Shown here: positions 38,585-48,011 of the stretch, piece after piece
Numbering within the stretch: position 1 is the stretch's first letter
Layout: each line of letters opens with the position of its first letter
Source of the DNA: Bryobacterales bacterium
GTDB lineage: Bacteria; Acidobacteriota; Terriglobia; Bryobacterales; Bryobacteraceae
Assembly (NCBI GenBank): GCA_020846745.1
Contig: JADLDI010000064.1
Span: forward strand, 34,358 to 98,357
Reading direction: 5' to 3'
Length of the DNA stretch: 64,000 bases
Made by a program: the position numbers and the translations under genes
Notes under the pieces: model-generated
What the model was told of the DNA's origin: nothing
Databases searched by the model: none
What the model saw: the letters and a program-made list of their open reading frames with translations, nothing else

Positions 38585-39973
38585 CTATGGCGTTCTTGGG
38601 CGAGGCCTTGCGCCTTCCGGGGTGTCTTCTACCGGCATGTTGAAGGTGCCGTACCAGGCGCCGGCGACGTCTTTCGAGAAAGAGGGGAGCATGGCTTCGA
38701 CGCGGGCGCGGATGTCGGCTACTACTTCGGAGTTTTGCGCGGCCAAGTTGTAGCTTTCGCCGGGGTCGGATTCGAGGTCGTAGAGTTCGGGACGCGGCAG
38801 GGGGAGGTTGCGGAGGCCGTTGGCCGGCGGGTCGGACCAGCGATTGGCGTTCCAACGGGAGAAATGGGCTTTCCACTTACCGAGGCGGGCGCATTGAATG
38901 GCATAGATGTCGAAATAGAGGAGCAGGCCGCGGTCGATTTGGGCGCGGTCGCCACGGAGTAATGGCGAGAGATCGGCGCCGTCGAGTCCGGCAGGGATGG
39001 GAGATCCAGTTATCGCGGCGATGGTGGGCAACAGGTCGATGGCGGCGGAAGGTTGGTTTGAAACCGTTCCTTGCGGAATGACACCAGGCATGCGTGCTAA
39101 GAGGGGGACACGAGTGCCGCCCTCGTAGTTGTCGCCTTTGCGCCCGTGGAGGGGGCCGGTACTGCCTTGGTACCAGGGTCCGTTGTCGCTGGTGACGATG
39201 ACGAGCGTGTCGCGGCTGTGGCCCGAGTCGTCGAGGGCTTTCATCACCTCGCCGATGCCGGAGTCGAGTTCGGACACCACGTCGCCGTAGGCGCCGAGGC
39301 GGGAACGTTTGGCGAAACGCGTGGAGGGGGCGAGTGGAATGTGCGGCGCCGTGTGAGCGAGATAGAGAAAGAAGGGGCGCTCGTCGGCGCGGCGGATGAA
39401 TTCAACGGCCTGATCGGTGAAGCGGCTAGTGAGGGTTTCGCACTTAGGGGACTGCTCGATCACGTCGGCATTGCGGATGAGCGAGAGAGGCTCCATGTCG
39501 TGGCTGAAGGGAATTCCGTAGAACTCGTCAAAGCCCTGGCGCAGCGGGTGGCTCTCGGGCTTGGTGCCGACGTGCCACTTACCGACGCACTTAGCGCGAT
39601 AGCCGCGGGATTGTAAGGTACCGCCGATGGTTGGGATTCCTGCCGTGAGTCCATAGGTGTCGTCAGGCACGAGGACCCGCGGGACGCCTGTACGCGGAGG
39701 ATAGCAGCCGGTGAGCAGTGCGGCGCGAGACGGCGAGCAAAGCGGGCTGGCCGCGTAATAGTCGGTGAACCGCATGCCCTCTTGGGCGATACGGTCGCAG
39801 GCAGGGGTTTCGATTTTTGAGCCATAACAGCCCAGGTCGCCATAGCCGAGATCGTCGGCCAGGATGAGAACGATATTAGGCGGCCGGTCGGCGGCCAATA
39901 AATGGGGCGCGGTTATCGCTGCGGCGGCACACGACCGCAGGAAGCTGCGCCGGCTTACACGACTGCTGTTCAC
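38585..39973 (-). CDS. Sulfatase (arylsulfatase)
   Basis: PNIVLILADDLGYGDLGCYG, ASPLCSPSRAALLTG (C-x-P-S-R), Tat-like N-terminus RRSFLRS. Confidence 0.95.
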   Translation of the reverse strand: MNSSRVSRRSFLRSCAAAAITAPHLLAADRPPNIVLILADDLGYGDLGCYGSKIETPACDRIAQEGMRFTDYYAASPLCSPSRAALLTGCYPPRTGVPRVLVPDDTYGLTAGIPTIGGTLQSRGYRAKCVGKWHVGTKPESHPLRQGFDEFYGIPFSHDMEPLSLIRNADVIEQSPKCETLTSRFTDQAVEFIRRADERPFFLYLAHTAPHIPLAPSTRFAKRSRLGAYGDVVSELDSGIGEVMKALDDSGHSRDTLVIVTSDNGPWYQGSTGPLHGRKGDNYEGGTRVPLLARMPGVIPQGTVSNQPSAAIDLLPTIAAITGSPIPAGLDGADLSPLLRGDRAQIDRGLLLYFDIYAIQCARLGKWKAHFSRWNANRWSDPPANGLRNLPLPRPELYDLESDPGESYNLAAQNSEVVADIRARVEAMLPSFSKDVAGAWYGTFNMPVEDTPEGARPRPRTP

Positions 39974-40142
39974 CCATTTCCCTCGTTACGCGAGCAGTGT
40001 CTGTCGCCAGCGTCCTTTATTGTGGCTGAAGGTCAGCAACAAAGCAACGGAACAACAGTTAATTTTGAGGTGGCAACGGAGTGGATTGGCCTAGTACGCC
40101 AGGGCTAAGGAGCGCTGATATGATGAGGGTGCGCAACCACCA

Positions 40143-41474
40143 ATGACCGCGGTCACGACGACGCTGGGCGATCCTGCCGAGGGTACCCGGCCCGGCAACT
40201 ATTTCGTTTCAAACTATCCGCCCTATTCGGTGTGGGATACGGCAAGTATCGCGCGGGCGCTCGAGGCGCTCGATTCGCCGCCCGCCGCAGCAAACCCGTT
40301 AGGCGTGTACCTGCACGTTCCGTTCTGCCGGAAGCGCTGCCATTTCTGCTACTTCAAGGTGTACACGGATAAGAACGCGGGGGAGGTGGAAGGCTACATC
40401 GAGACGATGGTGGAGGAGATGAAGCTGCACGCCGCCAAGCCGTTTATTGGCGGACGGAAGCCGAGCTTCGTTTACTTCGGTGGAGGAACGCCTTCCTATA
40501 TTTCAACGACGCAGTTGGGGCGGCTGGCCGAAGCGGCAAAGCGGTTATTGCCGTGGGACGAGGCGGAGGAAGTCGCGTTTGAGTGCGAACCCGGTACGAT
40601 TACGGAGCCGAAGCTCAAGGCGATTAAGGAGATCGGGGTAACGCGGCTGAGCCTGGGCATTGAGAACTATAACGACGAGATCTTGAAGGCGAACGGCAGG
40701 GCGCACCTGTCGAAGGAGATCGACCGTTCGTACGCGTATGCGCGGTCGGCTGGATTTGAGGCGATCAACATCGACTTAATCGCAGGAATGGTGGGCGAAA
40801 CGGAAGAGAACTGGCGCGAGTGCGTACGAAAGACGATCGATCTGGCACCCGAGAGCGTGACGGTCTACCAGATGGAAGTACCGTATAACACGACCATCTT
40901 TAAAGAGATGAAGGTGTTCGGGCAGGAGGTGGCGCCGGTAGCGAGCTGGCAGTTGAAACGCGAGTGGGTGAAGTACGCGTTCGCGGAACTGGAGAAAGCC
41001 GGCTACACGGTGGGGAGCGCCTACACGGCGGTGAAAGATCCGCAGAAGACCAAGTTCCTGTATCGGGATTTGCTGTGGCGGGGCGCGGACATGTTGGGGC
41101 TGGGTGTAGCGTCGTTCTCGCATGTGCAGGGGATGCACTTCCAGAACGAGCATGAGTTTGAGCGGTACCGGGAACGGGTGGCCAAAGGCGAGATACCGGT
41201 GTGCCGCGCGCTCGAGACGAGCGCGGACGACCGGTTGATTCGCGAGTACATACTGCAGATGAAACTGGGCCGGGTGGGGCGGCGGTATTTCGTGGATAAG
41301 TTCGGAGTGGACCCGCATGAGCGGTTTGCCGGGGCGCTGGGGAAATTGAGCGAGGCGGGATTAGCGGCGGTGGGCGACGACGGCGTGGAATTGACGCGGG
41401 ACGGATTGATGCGGGTGGACGGGTTGCTGCACCAGTTTTTCCGGCCGGAACATCAACTGGCACGGCGGGTATAG
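40143..41474 (+). CDS. HemN/HemW-like radical SAM protein (coproporphyrinogen III oxidase family)
   Basis: LHVPFCRKRCHFCYFKVY (CxxxCxxC), FGGGTPSYIS, RLSLGIEN, NIDLIAGMVGETEENW. Confidence 0.92.
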   Translation: MTAVTTTLGDPAEGTRPGNYFVSNYPPYSVWDTASIARALEALDSPPAAANPLGVYLHVPFCRKRCHFCYFKVYTDKNAGEVEGYIETMVEEMKLHAAKPFIGGRKPSFVYFGGGTPSYISTTQLGRLAEAAKRLLPWDEAEEVAFECEPGTITEPKLKAIKEIGVTRLSLGIENYNDEILKANGRAHLSKEIDRSYAYARSAGFEAINIDLIAGMVGETEENWRECVRKTIDLAPESVTVYQMEVPYNTTIFKEMKVFGQEVAPVASWQLKREWVKYAFAELEKAGYTVGSAYTAVKDPQKTKFLYRDLLWRGADMLGLGVASFSHVQGMHFQNEHEFERYRERVAKGEIPVCRALETSADDRLIREYILQMKLGRVGRRYFVDKFGVDPHERFAGALGKLSEAGLAAVGDDGVELTRDGLMRVDGLLHQFFRPEHQLARRV

Positions 41475-41487
41475 AGGAAGGTAGGAA

Positions 41488-42777
41488 ATGAGTAATCGAC
41501 GCGAGTACGATGCCGTAGTGATTGGCGGCGGACCTGCGGGCGCCACGGTGGGCGCGGTGCTGGCAACGAAGGGCCGGCGCGTCGTGGTGCTGGAGCGGGA
41601 GAAGTTTCCGCGGTATCACATTGGCGAGTCGCTGTTGCCGTATTGCTATTTTCCGCTGGAACGGATGGGCCTGGTTGAGAAGATGAACGCGTCGCACTTC
41701 CCGAAGAAATATAGCGTGCAGTTTGTATCGACAGAGGGGAAGGTGTCGGTTCCGTTCTATTTTTTCAAGCATTGGGACCATCCGGCGGCGGTGACGTGGC
41801 AGGTGTTGCGGAGTGAGTTCGACCAGATGCTGCTCGAAAACGCGCGCGAAAAAGGCGCGGAGGTGATCGAGCGGATGACCGTGCGGGACCTGCTGCGGAG
41901 CGGTGACACGGTGACAGGCGTGCGCGCGGTGGATGCCGCGGGCGAGCCGCACGAGTTCCATGCGCCGATGACGATTGATGCGACGGGGCGCGATTCGTTT
42001 GCCGTAGGTAAGAACGGCTGGAAGGTGCGCGATCAGTATCTGAATAAGATCGCGATCTGGAGTTACTACAAGGGTGCGCACCGCGACCCCGGCTTTGACG
42101 AAGGCGCCACGACGGTGGCGTTTGTGCCGGAGAAGGGCTGGTTCTGGTATATCCCGCTGCCGGACGATATTGTGAGCGTGGGCGTGGTGGCGGAGAAGGA
42201 TTACTTATACCGGGATACACGCGAACTGGGCGAGATCTACCAGCGCGAGATCGCAGTGAACCCGTGGATACAGTCGCACGTGGAGAAGGGGCGGCAGACA
42301 GGTCCTTATTACGTGACGGGTGAGTTTTCGTATCGCTCGCGGCATTGTGCGTCGAACGGGCTGGTTTTGACAGGAGATGCGTTCGGATTTTTGGACCCAG
42401 TGTTTTCCTCGGGCGTGTTTCTGGCGTTGCGAAGCGGCGAGTTATGCGCGGACGCGGTGGACGCGGCGCTTACCCAAGGTGACGTGTCGGCGCCGCGGTT
42501 TGCGGAGTACGGGCGTACAGTGTGCGAAGGGATCGAAGCGATGCGGCGGCTGGTGTATTCGTTCTACAACCCCGGATTCAGCTTCAAAGAGTTCCTGATG
42601 GAGTTTCCGCATATGCGCGGCGACCTGACCGATTGCCTGATCGGGAACCTGTTCAAGGACTTCGACCCGATGTTCGAGGCGATGGCCAAGTTCGCCGATA
42701 TTCCAGCGCCGTTACCGCACGGGAAACCGTTTGTCTTGACACCAGAGTCGGCTTCGAGGGTGCAGGCACTGGCATGA
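41488..42777 (+). CDS. FAD-dependent oxidoreductase, flavin-dependent halogenase-like
   Basis: DAVVIGGGPAGATVGAVLA Rossmann motif; GWFWYIPLPDD matches WxWxIP; GDAFGFLDPVFSSGVFLAL. Confidence 0.88.
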   Translation: MSNRREYDAVVIGGGPAGATVGAVLATKGRRVVVLEREKFPRYHIGESLLPYCYFPLERMGLVEKMNASHFPKKYSVQFVSTEGKVSVPFYFFKHWDHPAAVTWQVLRSEFDQMLLENAREKGAEVIERMTVRDLLRSGDTVTGVRAVDAAGEPHEFHAPMTIDATGRDSFAVGKNGWKVRDQYLNKIAIWSYYKGAHRDPGFDEGATTVAFVPEKGWFWYIPLPDDIVSVGVVAEKDYLYRDTRELGEIYQREIAVNPWIQSHVEKGRQTGPYYVTGEFSYRSRHCASNGLVLTGDAFGFLDPVFSSGVFLALRSGELCADAVDAALTQGDVSAPRFAEYGRTVCEGIEAMRRLVYSFYNPGFSFKEFLMEFPHMRGDLTDCLIGNLFKDFDPMFEAMAKFADIPAPLPHGKPFVLTPESASRVQALA

Positions 42778-44000
42778 ACCCAGTCCAGCTTCGGAAGTGG
42801 CAGGAGCTATGCGCGGCCGTTGTGCCCGCCAACTCCTTCTACACGGCGAAGCTGAAGGGCTGCGACTTATCTGCGTTTGCGAGCCTTCCGCTTACTACTA
42901 AGAAGGAGTTAGTGGCGGACCAGGCGGCCAACCCTCCATTCGGCACGAACCTGACTTATCCGGTGGAGCGGTATTCACGCTTTGCGCAGACGAGCGGATC
43001 GACGGGGAAGCCCATGCGGTGGCTGGATACCGAGGAGAGTTGGGAGTGGATGGCGCGAAACTGGCGCCGCGTATTTGAGACGGCGGGTGTTACGTCCGAG
43101 GATCGGATGTTTTTCGCGTTTTCCTTCGGTCCGTTTTTGGGGTTCTGGACGGCATTCGAGGCGGCTAGCCGGTTGGGGTGTTTGTGTATACCGAGCGGGG
43201 GAATGCGGAGCGCGGCGCGGCTGCACCTGTTCATCGATAGTGAGGCGACGGTGCTGTGCTGTACGCCGACGTATGCGCTGTATCTGGCGCAGATCGCGAA
43301 GGAGGAAGGCGTCTATCTGGCGGCGAGCCCGATAAGGCGGATTATTGTGGCGGGGGAACCGGGCGGCAGTATCTTGGCGACACGGCGTGAGCTGGAACGG
43401 CTGTGGAACGGGGCAGCAGTGGTGGACCATCACGGGATGACCGAGATCGGTCCGGTAAGTTATGGGTGTCCGGCGGAGCCAGGTGTGCTGCACGTGATGG
43501 AGGACGAATTTATTGCCGAGGTGATCGATCCGGCTTCCGGATTACCGCTTCCAGAAGGTTCGCGCGGCGAGTTGGTGTTGACTAACTTGGGACGTTTGGG
43601 GTCTCCGCTGATCCGGTATCGGACGGGAGATGTGGTCGAGACGCGTGCGCGCGGGCGGTGCGATTGCGGGTCGGACGAACTGGCGCTCGTGGGGGGCATT
43701 CTGGGTCGTACCGACGATATGGTCGTAGTGCGTGGGGTGAACGTCTACCCGACAGCGGTCGAGGACATTGTTCGGTCGGTCGGCGGGGTGACGGAATACC
43801 GTGTGCGGGTGTTTAAGGATCGATCGCTGGTAGAACTGGCGATGGACATTGAACTGGAGAACGGGCACGGGCGAGAGGTGGCGCACCGGTTGGAGTTTGC
43901 CTTGCGCGATGCGCTATCGCTGCGAGTCCCCGTAACCGTTCAGGCCGGCGGCACGTTGCCGCGCTTTGAGATGAAGGCCAAACGCTGGATCAGGAGTTAA
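42774..44000 (+). CDS. Adenylate-forming ligase, phenylacetate-CoA ligase-like
   Basis: FAQTSGSTGKPMRW, DHHGMTEIGPVSYGC, YRTGDVVETRARGRCDCGS, GRTDDMVVVRGVNVYPTAVEDIV; ATGA overlap with upstream gene. Confidence 0.92.
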   Translation: MNPVQLRKWQELCAAVVPANSFYTAKLKGCDLSAFASLPLTTKKELVADQAANPPFGTNLTYPVERYSRFAQTSGSTGKPMRWLDTEESWEWMARNWRRVFETAGVTSEDRMFFAFSFGPFLGFWTAFEAASRLGCLCIPSGGMRSAARLHLFIDSEATVLCCTPTYALYLAQIAKEEGVYLAASPIRRIIVAGEPGGSILATRRELERLWNGAAVVDHHGMTEIGPVSYGCPAEPGVLHVMEDEFIAEVIDPASGLPLPEGSRGELVLTNLGRLGSPLIRYRTGDVVETRARGRCDCGSDELALVGGILGRTDDMVVVRGVNVYPTAVEDIVRSVGGVTEYRVRVFKDRSLVELAMDIELENGHGREVAHRLEFALRDALSLRVPVTVQAGGTLPRFEMKAKRWIRS

Positions 44001-44105
44001 TACGGCAGATGCACGGTTTCGTGACGGTGCTGCGAAGGCTGATCGGATCGAGCGGGGTGGAGGCGAGTTACCTGACGGCGGGACAGGCGCGGGCGGTGGT
44101 CACGC

Positions 44106-44137
44106 AAAAAAAAGGAGAGGGGCCCAATGCGGGCCCC
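44106..44137 (-). terminator. Intrinsic terminator for the minus-strand isomerase/epimerase gene
   Basis: GGGGCCC-GCATT-GGGCCCC stem followed by CTCTCC then T8 on the minus strand. Confidence 0.7.
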
Positions 44138-44268
44138 CCAGGTTTCCTTCCTCTCTGGAGGAGTTGAGAGGATGAATCACGGGCCACCTTGCGGCGCCCG
44201 GAGGACATTGCCGTTGCCTTTGATTACTTAGTGCCTGCCCGGAAGAGTTTCTCTCTCCCTTTCTGGAT

Positions 44269-45138
44269 TTAGGCAGAATATTTCTTCGCGAGATCGTTAA
44301 GTTTCTTCAACAGCGGCGGCATGGCCGTGATCGGGTCGCTTTTCGCTTCGTATTCGAGCGCCATGTACCCGCGATAGCCGGAATCGGCCAACATGCGGGT
44401 CAAACGGTCCCAATCGGAGGGCTCATTGCGACCATTTTCGACGCGGATTTCTGTCTTGAACTGTACGTTCACCGTGTAGGGCATGATGGTCGCGATTTGT
44501 TGATAAGCGTCGCGCTCAAAATTGCCGGTATCGAGGTTGACGCCAACCCAGGGGGAATCGACGGCCTTGACGATTTGGACGATGCGGTCGGCTTTGGCGG
44601 TGATGCCGCCGTGGTTTTCAAGGCCGAGGATGACGCCCTTCGACCCGGCGTACTGCGATGCCTTTTTCAGCACTTCGACGACCCACTCGGCTGCATGGTC
44701 TTCGGTCTCGCCTTTCGGGACGATACCCCCGAAGACGCGGATGTGACCGGCGCCGAGTTTAGCGGCTACGTCAACCCACTTGTGGACGTCGGCGAGTTCC
44801 TTATCGCGCTGTTCGGGCGTGGGGCGGCACATGTCGGAGCGGACGGAGATGCTGTAGATTTCGACGCCATTGCGGTAGGCCAGAGCCTTGAGAGGGAGGA
44901 GGAAGCTGTCTTCGGTGGACGGGAACCAGTAAACGGTGAGGTCGAGTCCGTCGATCTGGTTGTCGACGGCGATGCGGACGAGGTCGGGGTAGGAGAGAGT
45001 CTTCTTAGCGAGCGCGTCGCGGTAGGAGTACGCGCAAATGGCAGAGCGCAGGCGGGCCTTTTTGCCAGCGGCTGGGGGGGCGGCCACGGCGAGGGCTGGG
45101 GCGGTGGCGGCTAATTGGATGAGGGATCGGCGGGTCAT
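44269..45138 (-). CDS. Sugar phosphate isomerase/epimerase (xylose isomerase-like TIM barrel)
   Basis: 289 aa; GLDLTVYWFP, HIRVFGG, GLENHGGI, GVNLDTGNF; Tat-like N-terminus MTRRSLIQLAA. Confidence 0.9.
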   Translation of the reverse strand: MTRRSLIQLAATAPALAVAAPPAAGKKARLRSAICAYSYRDALAKKTLSYPDLVRIAVDNQIDGLDLTVYWFPSTEDSFLLPLKALAYRNGVEIYSISVRSDMCRPTPEQRDKELADVHKWVDVAAKLGAGHIRVFGGIVPKGETEDHAAEWVVEVLKKASQYAGSKGVILGLENHGGITAKADRIVQIVKAVDSPWVGVNLDTGNFERDAYQQIATIMPYTVNVQFKTEIRVENGRNEPSDWDRLTRMLADSGYRGYMALEYEAKSDPITAMPPLLKKLNDLAKKYSA

Positions 45139-45230
45139 TGTGTGTTTATTGTAGTCCGGACGCGAAGAGTGGTTCGCTGTGACCTGGGTGATGCTTTGAC
45201 ATCAATTCCTTTTTCTGCTTTGATGTTTGT

Positions 45231-45491
45231 ATGCGAACCACCCTCACGCTCGATCCGGATGTGGCTGCGAAGGTTAAAGAAAGAGTCCGCGAAACGAACT
45301 CTTCTTTGAAAGACGTGGTGAACCGGGCGCTACGGGCCGGGTTAGCAGGTGGGCCGCTCGCCCCTCCAGAACCGTTCCGGGTGACGCCGCACAATCTCGG
45401 ACTGCTGCCAGGAATTGATCCCTACAAGCTCAACCAGTTGGTGGACGATTTGGAAATTGATGAGTTTCTGAATGGTCATTCCGGACGTTAA
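45231..45491 (+). CDS. VapB-like antitoxin
   Basis: MRTTLTLDPDVAAKVKERVRETNSSLKDVVNRALRAGL; overlaps the PIN toxin ORF. Confidence 0.85.
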   Translation: MRTTLTLDPDVAAKVKERVRETNSSLKDVVNRALRAGLAGGPLAPPEPFRVTPHNLGLLPGIDPYKLNQLVDDLEIDEFLNGHSGR

Positions 45492-45903
45492 TATACTGGT
45501 GTACGCCTACGACACCGGAGCGGTTGATCATCCGGTGGCGCGTCAGTGGTGGGAAGGGATTCTCAATAGCCAAACGGCGGTGGGACTGCCATGGGTGAGT
45601 ACGTTAGGATTTATTCGGATTGTAACGAGCCGACGTGCAGTCTCCAACCCGATGGCGGTAAAGGATGCAGTGCGGTACGTCCGTTACTGGTTGGACCGGC
45701 CGCACGTCAGGATACTGACGCCCGGTGAGCGTCACGCGGAAATCCTCTTTGGACTGATCGAGTCGCTCGGCACGGCAGGCAATCTGACCACCGATGCGCA
45801 TCTGGCGGCACTCGCGATGGAGTATCGCGCCGAACTTGTTTCGATGGACGCGGATTTCGCGAGGTTTAAAGGGTTGCGATGGCGCCGGTTGGGTCACCAC
45901 TAG
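45472..45903 (+). CDS. VapC-like PIN-domain toxin
   Basis: MVIPDVNILVYAYD...NLTTDAHLAALAMEYRAELVSMDADFARFKGLRW. Confidence 0.92.
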   Translation: MVIPDVNILVYAYDTGAVDHPVARQWWEGILNSQTAVGLPWVSTLGFIRIVTSRRAVSNPMAVKDAVRYVRYWLDRPHVRILTPGERHAEILFGLIESLGTAGNLTTDAHLAALAMEYRAELVSMDADFARFKGLRWRRLGHH

Positions 45904-46871
45904 ATGCCGACGTATTGTACTTCTTCTTCCAGATCGAAGCCGAAGCGGACGCGGACTTTTTCTTTTAGGGTGGCGATAACGGCGCGGAGGTCGGCTGCGG
46001 TGCCTTGGCCATCGTTATAGATGAGGTTGGCGTGATAGCCGGCGACCTGGATGTCACCTCGGCGAAGGCCTTTGACGCCGACCTGTTCGAGAAACCAGGC
46101 GGAGGGAACCTTCCCTTCCCTCACGAGCTTGGGCGGGACCTCGGCGGCGGCTGAGGGCGGAAGGTTCTTGAACAGCAAATTCTTGAAGATGCTGCCGGCG
46201 CATTTCATGGTGGGCGGGTATCTGGCGTCGCGGGTCCGCTGGATTTCGGTGGCTTGGGCTTGGAGTTCGGCGGGGTCACCCAGGGGGAGTTCGAGCAGGG
46301 TGTCGAGGATGATCCAGTCTTTGCGCTGTTTGAAAACGCTTTCGCGGTAGGTGAACCGGCAGGCAGCGTTATCGGCGGTGCGGACTTGGGCGCCATCGAA
46401 GTAGCGGACCTCACGGACGAACTCGTGGATCGAGTGGCCGTAGGCTCCGGCATTGCCGTAGACGGCGGCGCCCACCCAACCCGGGATGCGAGTCATGGTG
46501 TGAAGTCCCGCTAACCCGTGGGCGATCGAGAAATCGACTAACGATTGAAGCTCGGCGCCGGCTTGGGTGCGGATTTGGGTTTGTTCCAGAGAAATGCAGG
46601 AACCACGGTAGCGGAGAATGGCGCCGCGATAGCCTTCGTCGGAAGCGATCAGGTTGGAGCCGCCACCGAGGACCATGTAGGGGATGCCGGATGCGGCGGC
46701 GAGGCGGAGGAGTTCGAGGAAGGCGGATTCGTCTTCGGTTTCGAGGAGGAGGTCGGCTGGACCGCCGATGCCGAAACGGGTTAACCGGCTGAGGGGGGCG
46801 TTCTTTTCAACGTGAACATCCAGCCGCTGGGCGGCGCTGAGGAAGGGCTCCAAATTGAGATTGTAGGGCAA
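45900..46871 (-). CDS. murB: UDP-N-acetylmuramate dehydrogenase
   Basis: TRFGIGGPADLLLE, VLGGGSNLIASD, GIPGWVGAAVYGNAGAYG-type, AGSIFKN. Confidence 0.95.
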   Translation of the reverse strand: MPYNLNLEPFLSAAQRLDVHVEKNAPLSRLTRFGIGGPADLLLETEDESAFLELLRLAAASGIPYMVLGGGSNLIASDEGYRGAILRYRGSCISLEQTQIRTQAGAELQSLVDFSIAHGLAGLHTMTRIPGWVGAAVYGNAGAYGHSIHEFVREVRYFDGAQVRTADNAACRFTYRESVFKQRKDWIILDTLLELPLGDPAELQAQATEIQRTRDARYPPTMKCAGSIFKNLLFKNLPPSAAAEVPPKLVREGKVPSAWFLEQVGVKGLRRGDIQVAGYHANLIYNDGQGTAADLRAVIATLKEKVRVRFGFDLEEEVQYVGI

Positions 46872-46894
46872 GAGGCGGGAGGGATAATAAGTAG

Positions 46895-47113
46895 GTGACC
46901 GAGCAGGAGATGATCCGGAAGTGGGTGGACGCGTGGAAGGAGGCGGGTCCGGAACTGGAGCGGATCCGGTTGCGGGAGGTTCGGGAGGAGGATACGCTCG
47001 AGTCGCTGCGGTTACTGGCCCGCGCGTTCAACCATGCCACCAGTTCTTGCCCGCCGGACAAAACTTCCGGCCTTGTGGAGATGCAACGGTACTTTGCGAA
47101 ACTGCGCAAATGA
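46895..47113 (+). CDS. Small protein, putative antitoxin partner of the nucleotidyltransferase
   Basis: 72 aa ORF overlapping the start of the NTase-like ORF by 4 nt (ATGA). Confidence 0.6.
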   Translation: MTEQEMIRKWVDAWKEAGPELERIRLREVREEDTLESLRLLARAFNHATSSCPPDKTSGLVEMQRYFAKLRK

Positions 47114-47685
47114 GCTTCATCGACCTTCTGGATGTTGCGGCAGAGTTACAGACGTTCTGTGACGATCGAGGGTGGAGATCGTGCTTCATCGGGGGGATCG
47201 CGGCACAGCGTTGGAGCCAGCCGCGGGTGACGCGAGATGTCGATTTCACCCTACTGGCTGGTTTCGGCGAGGAGAGGACGTTTGTGGACAGCCTTTTGAG
47301 CCGATACCCGTCTCGGATCTCGGATCCGCTGCCGTTTGCGATTCGATCAAGAGTGCTGCTGCTGAGTTCCCCTGCCGGGATCGGAATCGACGTATCACTC
47401 GGCGCGCTGCCGTTTGAGCATCTGGTAATCGAGCGGGCGTCGCTGTTCGAGTTCGCTCCCGGGTTGAAGCTGCGAATATGTTCCGCCGAAGACCTGATGG
47501 TGATGAAGCTGTTCGCAGGGCGGGCGATAGACATTCGGGATGCGGAGGGGATCGCGGTGCGGCATGAGAAGACGCTCGACTGGGCGTACGTTGAGGAGCA
47601 GTTAGGTCCGCTAGCGGAAGCGAAGGACGATCCGGAGATTCTGCGGCAATTGGCAAGGCTGAGAGGGTTGGGTGGAACGCTTTGA
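47110..47685 (+). CDS. Nucleotidyltransferase-like protein (AbiEii/MNT type)
   Basis: CFIGGIAAQRWSQPRVTRDVDFTLL (GG...DxD), CSAEDLMVMKLFAGRAIDIRD. Confidence 0.82.
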   Translation: MSFIDLLDVAAELQTFCDDRGWRSCFIGGIAAQRWSQPRVTRDVDFTLLAGFGEERTFVDSLLSRYPSRISDPLPFAIRSRVLLLSSPAGIGIDVSLGALPFEHLVIERASLFEFAPGLKLRICSAEDLMVMKLFAGRAIDIRDAEGIAVRHEKTLDWAYVEEQLGPLAEAKDDPEILRQLARLRGLGGTL

Positions 47686-47724
47686 GCTTCTACCTTTTGG
47701 GCGGAACAGCGCTAATCTGGTGAC

Positions 47725-47934
47725 ATGGCGGATGAAGTCAGACCCAAATTCGTTCGAAGGTACAAATCGCACGCCGAGATGAAGGCGGATGAGTACCGGT
47801 ACTGGCAAAGCCGGACGGTACAAGAACGAATGGAGGCGGTTTCTGAACTTACGACGTTGGCATATGCGCTTAAGGGTGTTGATGTACAAAGATTTCAAAG
47901 ACTTGTTGTCCGCCTTCCACGCCCAAAGCGTTAG
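47725..47934 (+). CDS. Small protein, putative antitoxin-like partner of a second nucleotidyltransferase
   Basis: 69 aa ORF overlapping the next truncated NTase start. Confidence 0.5.
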   Translation: MADEVRPKFVRRYKSHAEMKADEYRYWQSRTVQERMEAVSELTTLAYALKGVDVQRFQRLVVRLPRPKR

Positions 47935-48001
47935 ATACCTCATTGTGGGTGGCTACGCCGTTTCGCTTCACGCGCAACCCCGCGCAACCAAAGACAATTG
48001 A
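47882..48001 (+). pseudogene. Truncated nucleotidyltransferase (N-terminal about 39 aa only)
   Basis: MYKDFKDLLSAFHAQSVRYLIVGGYAVSLHAQPRATKDN*: has the GG motif but stops at the point where the catalytic DxD would follow. Confidence 0.7.
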
Positions 48002-48011
48002 GGAACAGACG

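Noticed and set aside
40900-42081. Minus-strand 393 aa ORF
   Set aside because: Antisense across two genes of the radical SAM/FAD operon.
42522-42773. Upstream extension of the PaaK-like ORF
   Set aside because: Overlaps the C-terminus of the FAD enzyme in another frame; the ATG at 42774 with ATGA coupling is the plausible start.
45185-45230. Possible promoter TTGACA-N18-TTGATG before vapB
   Set aside because: The -10 match is poor; not enough support to call it.
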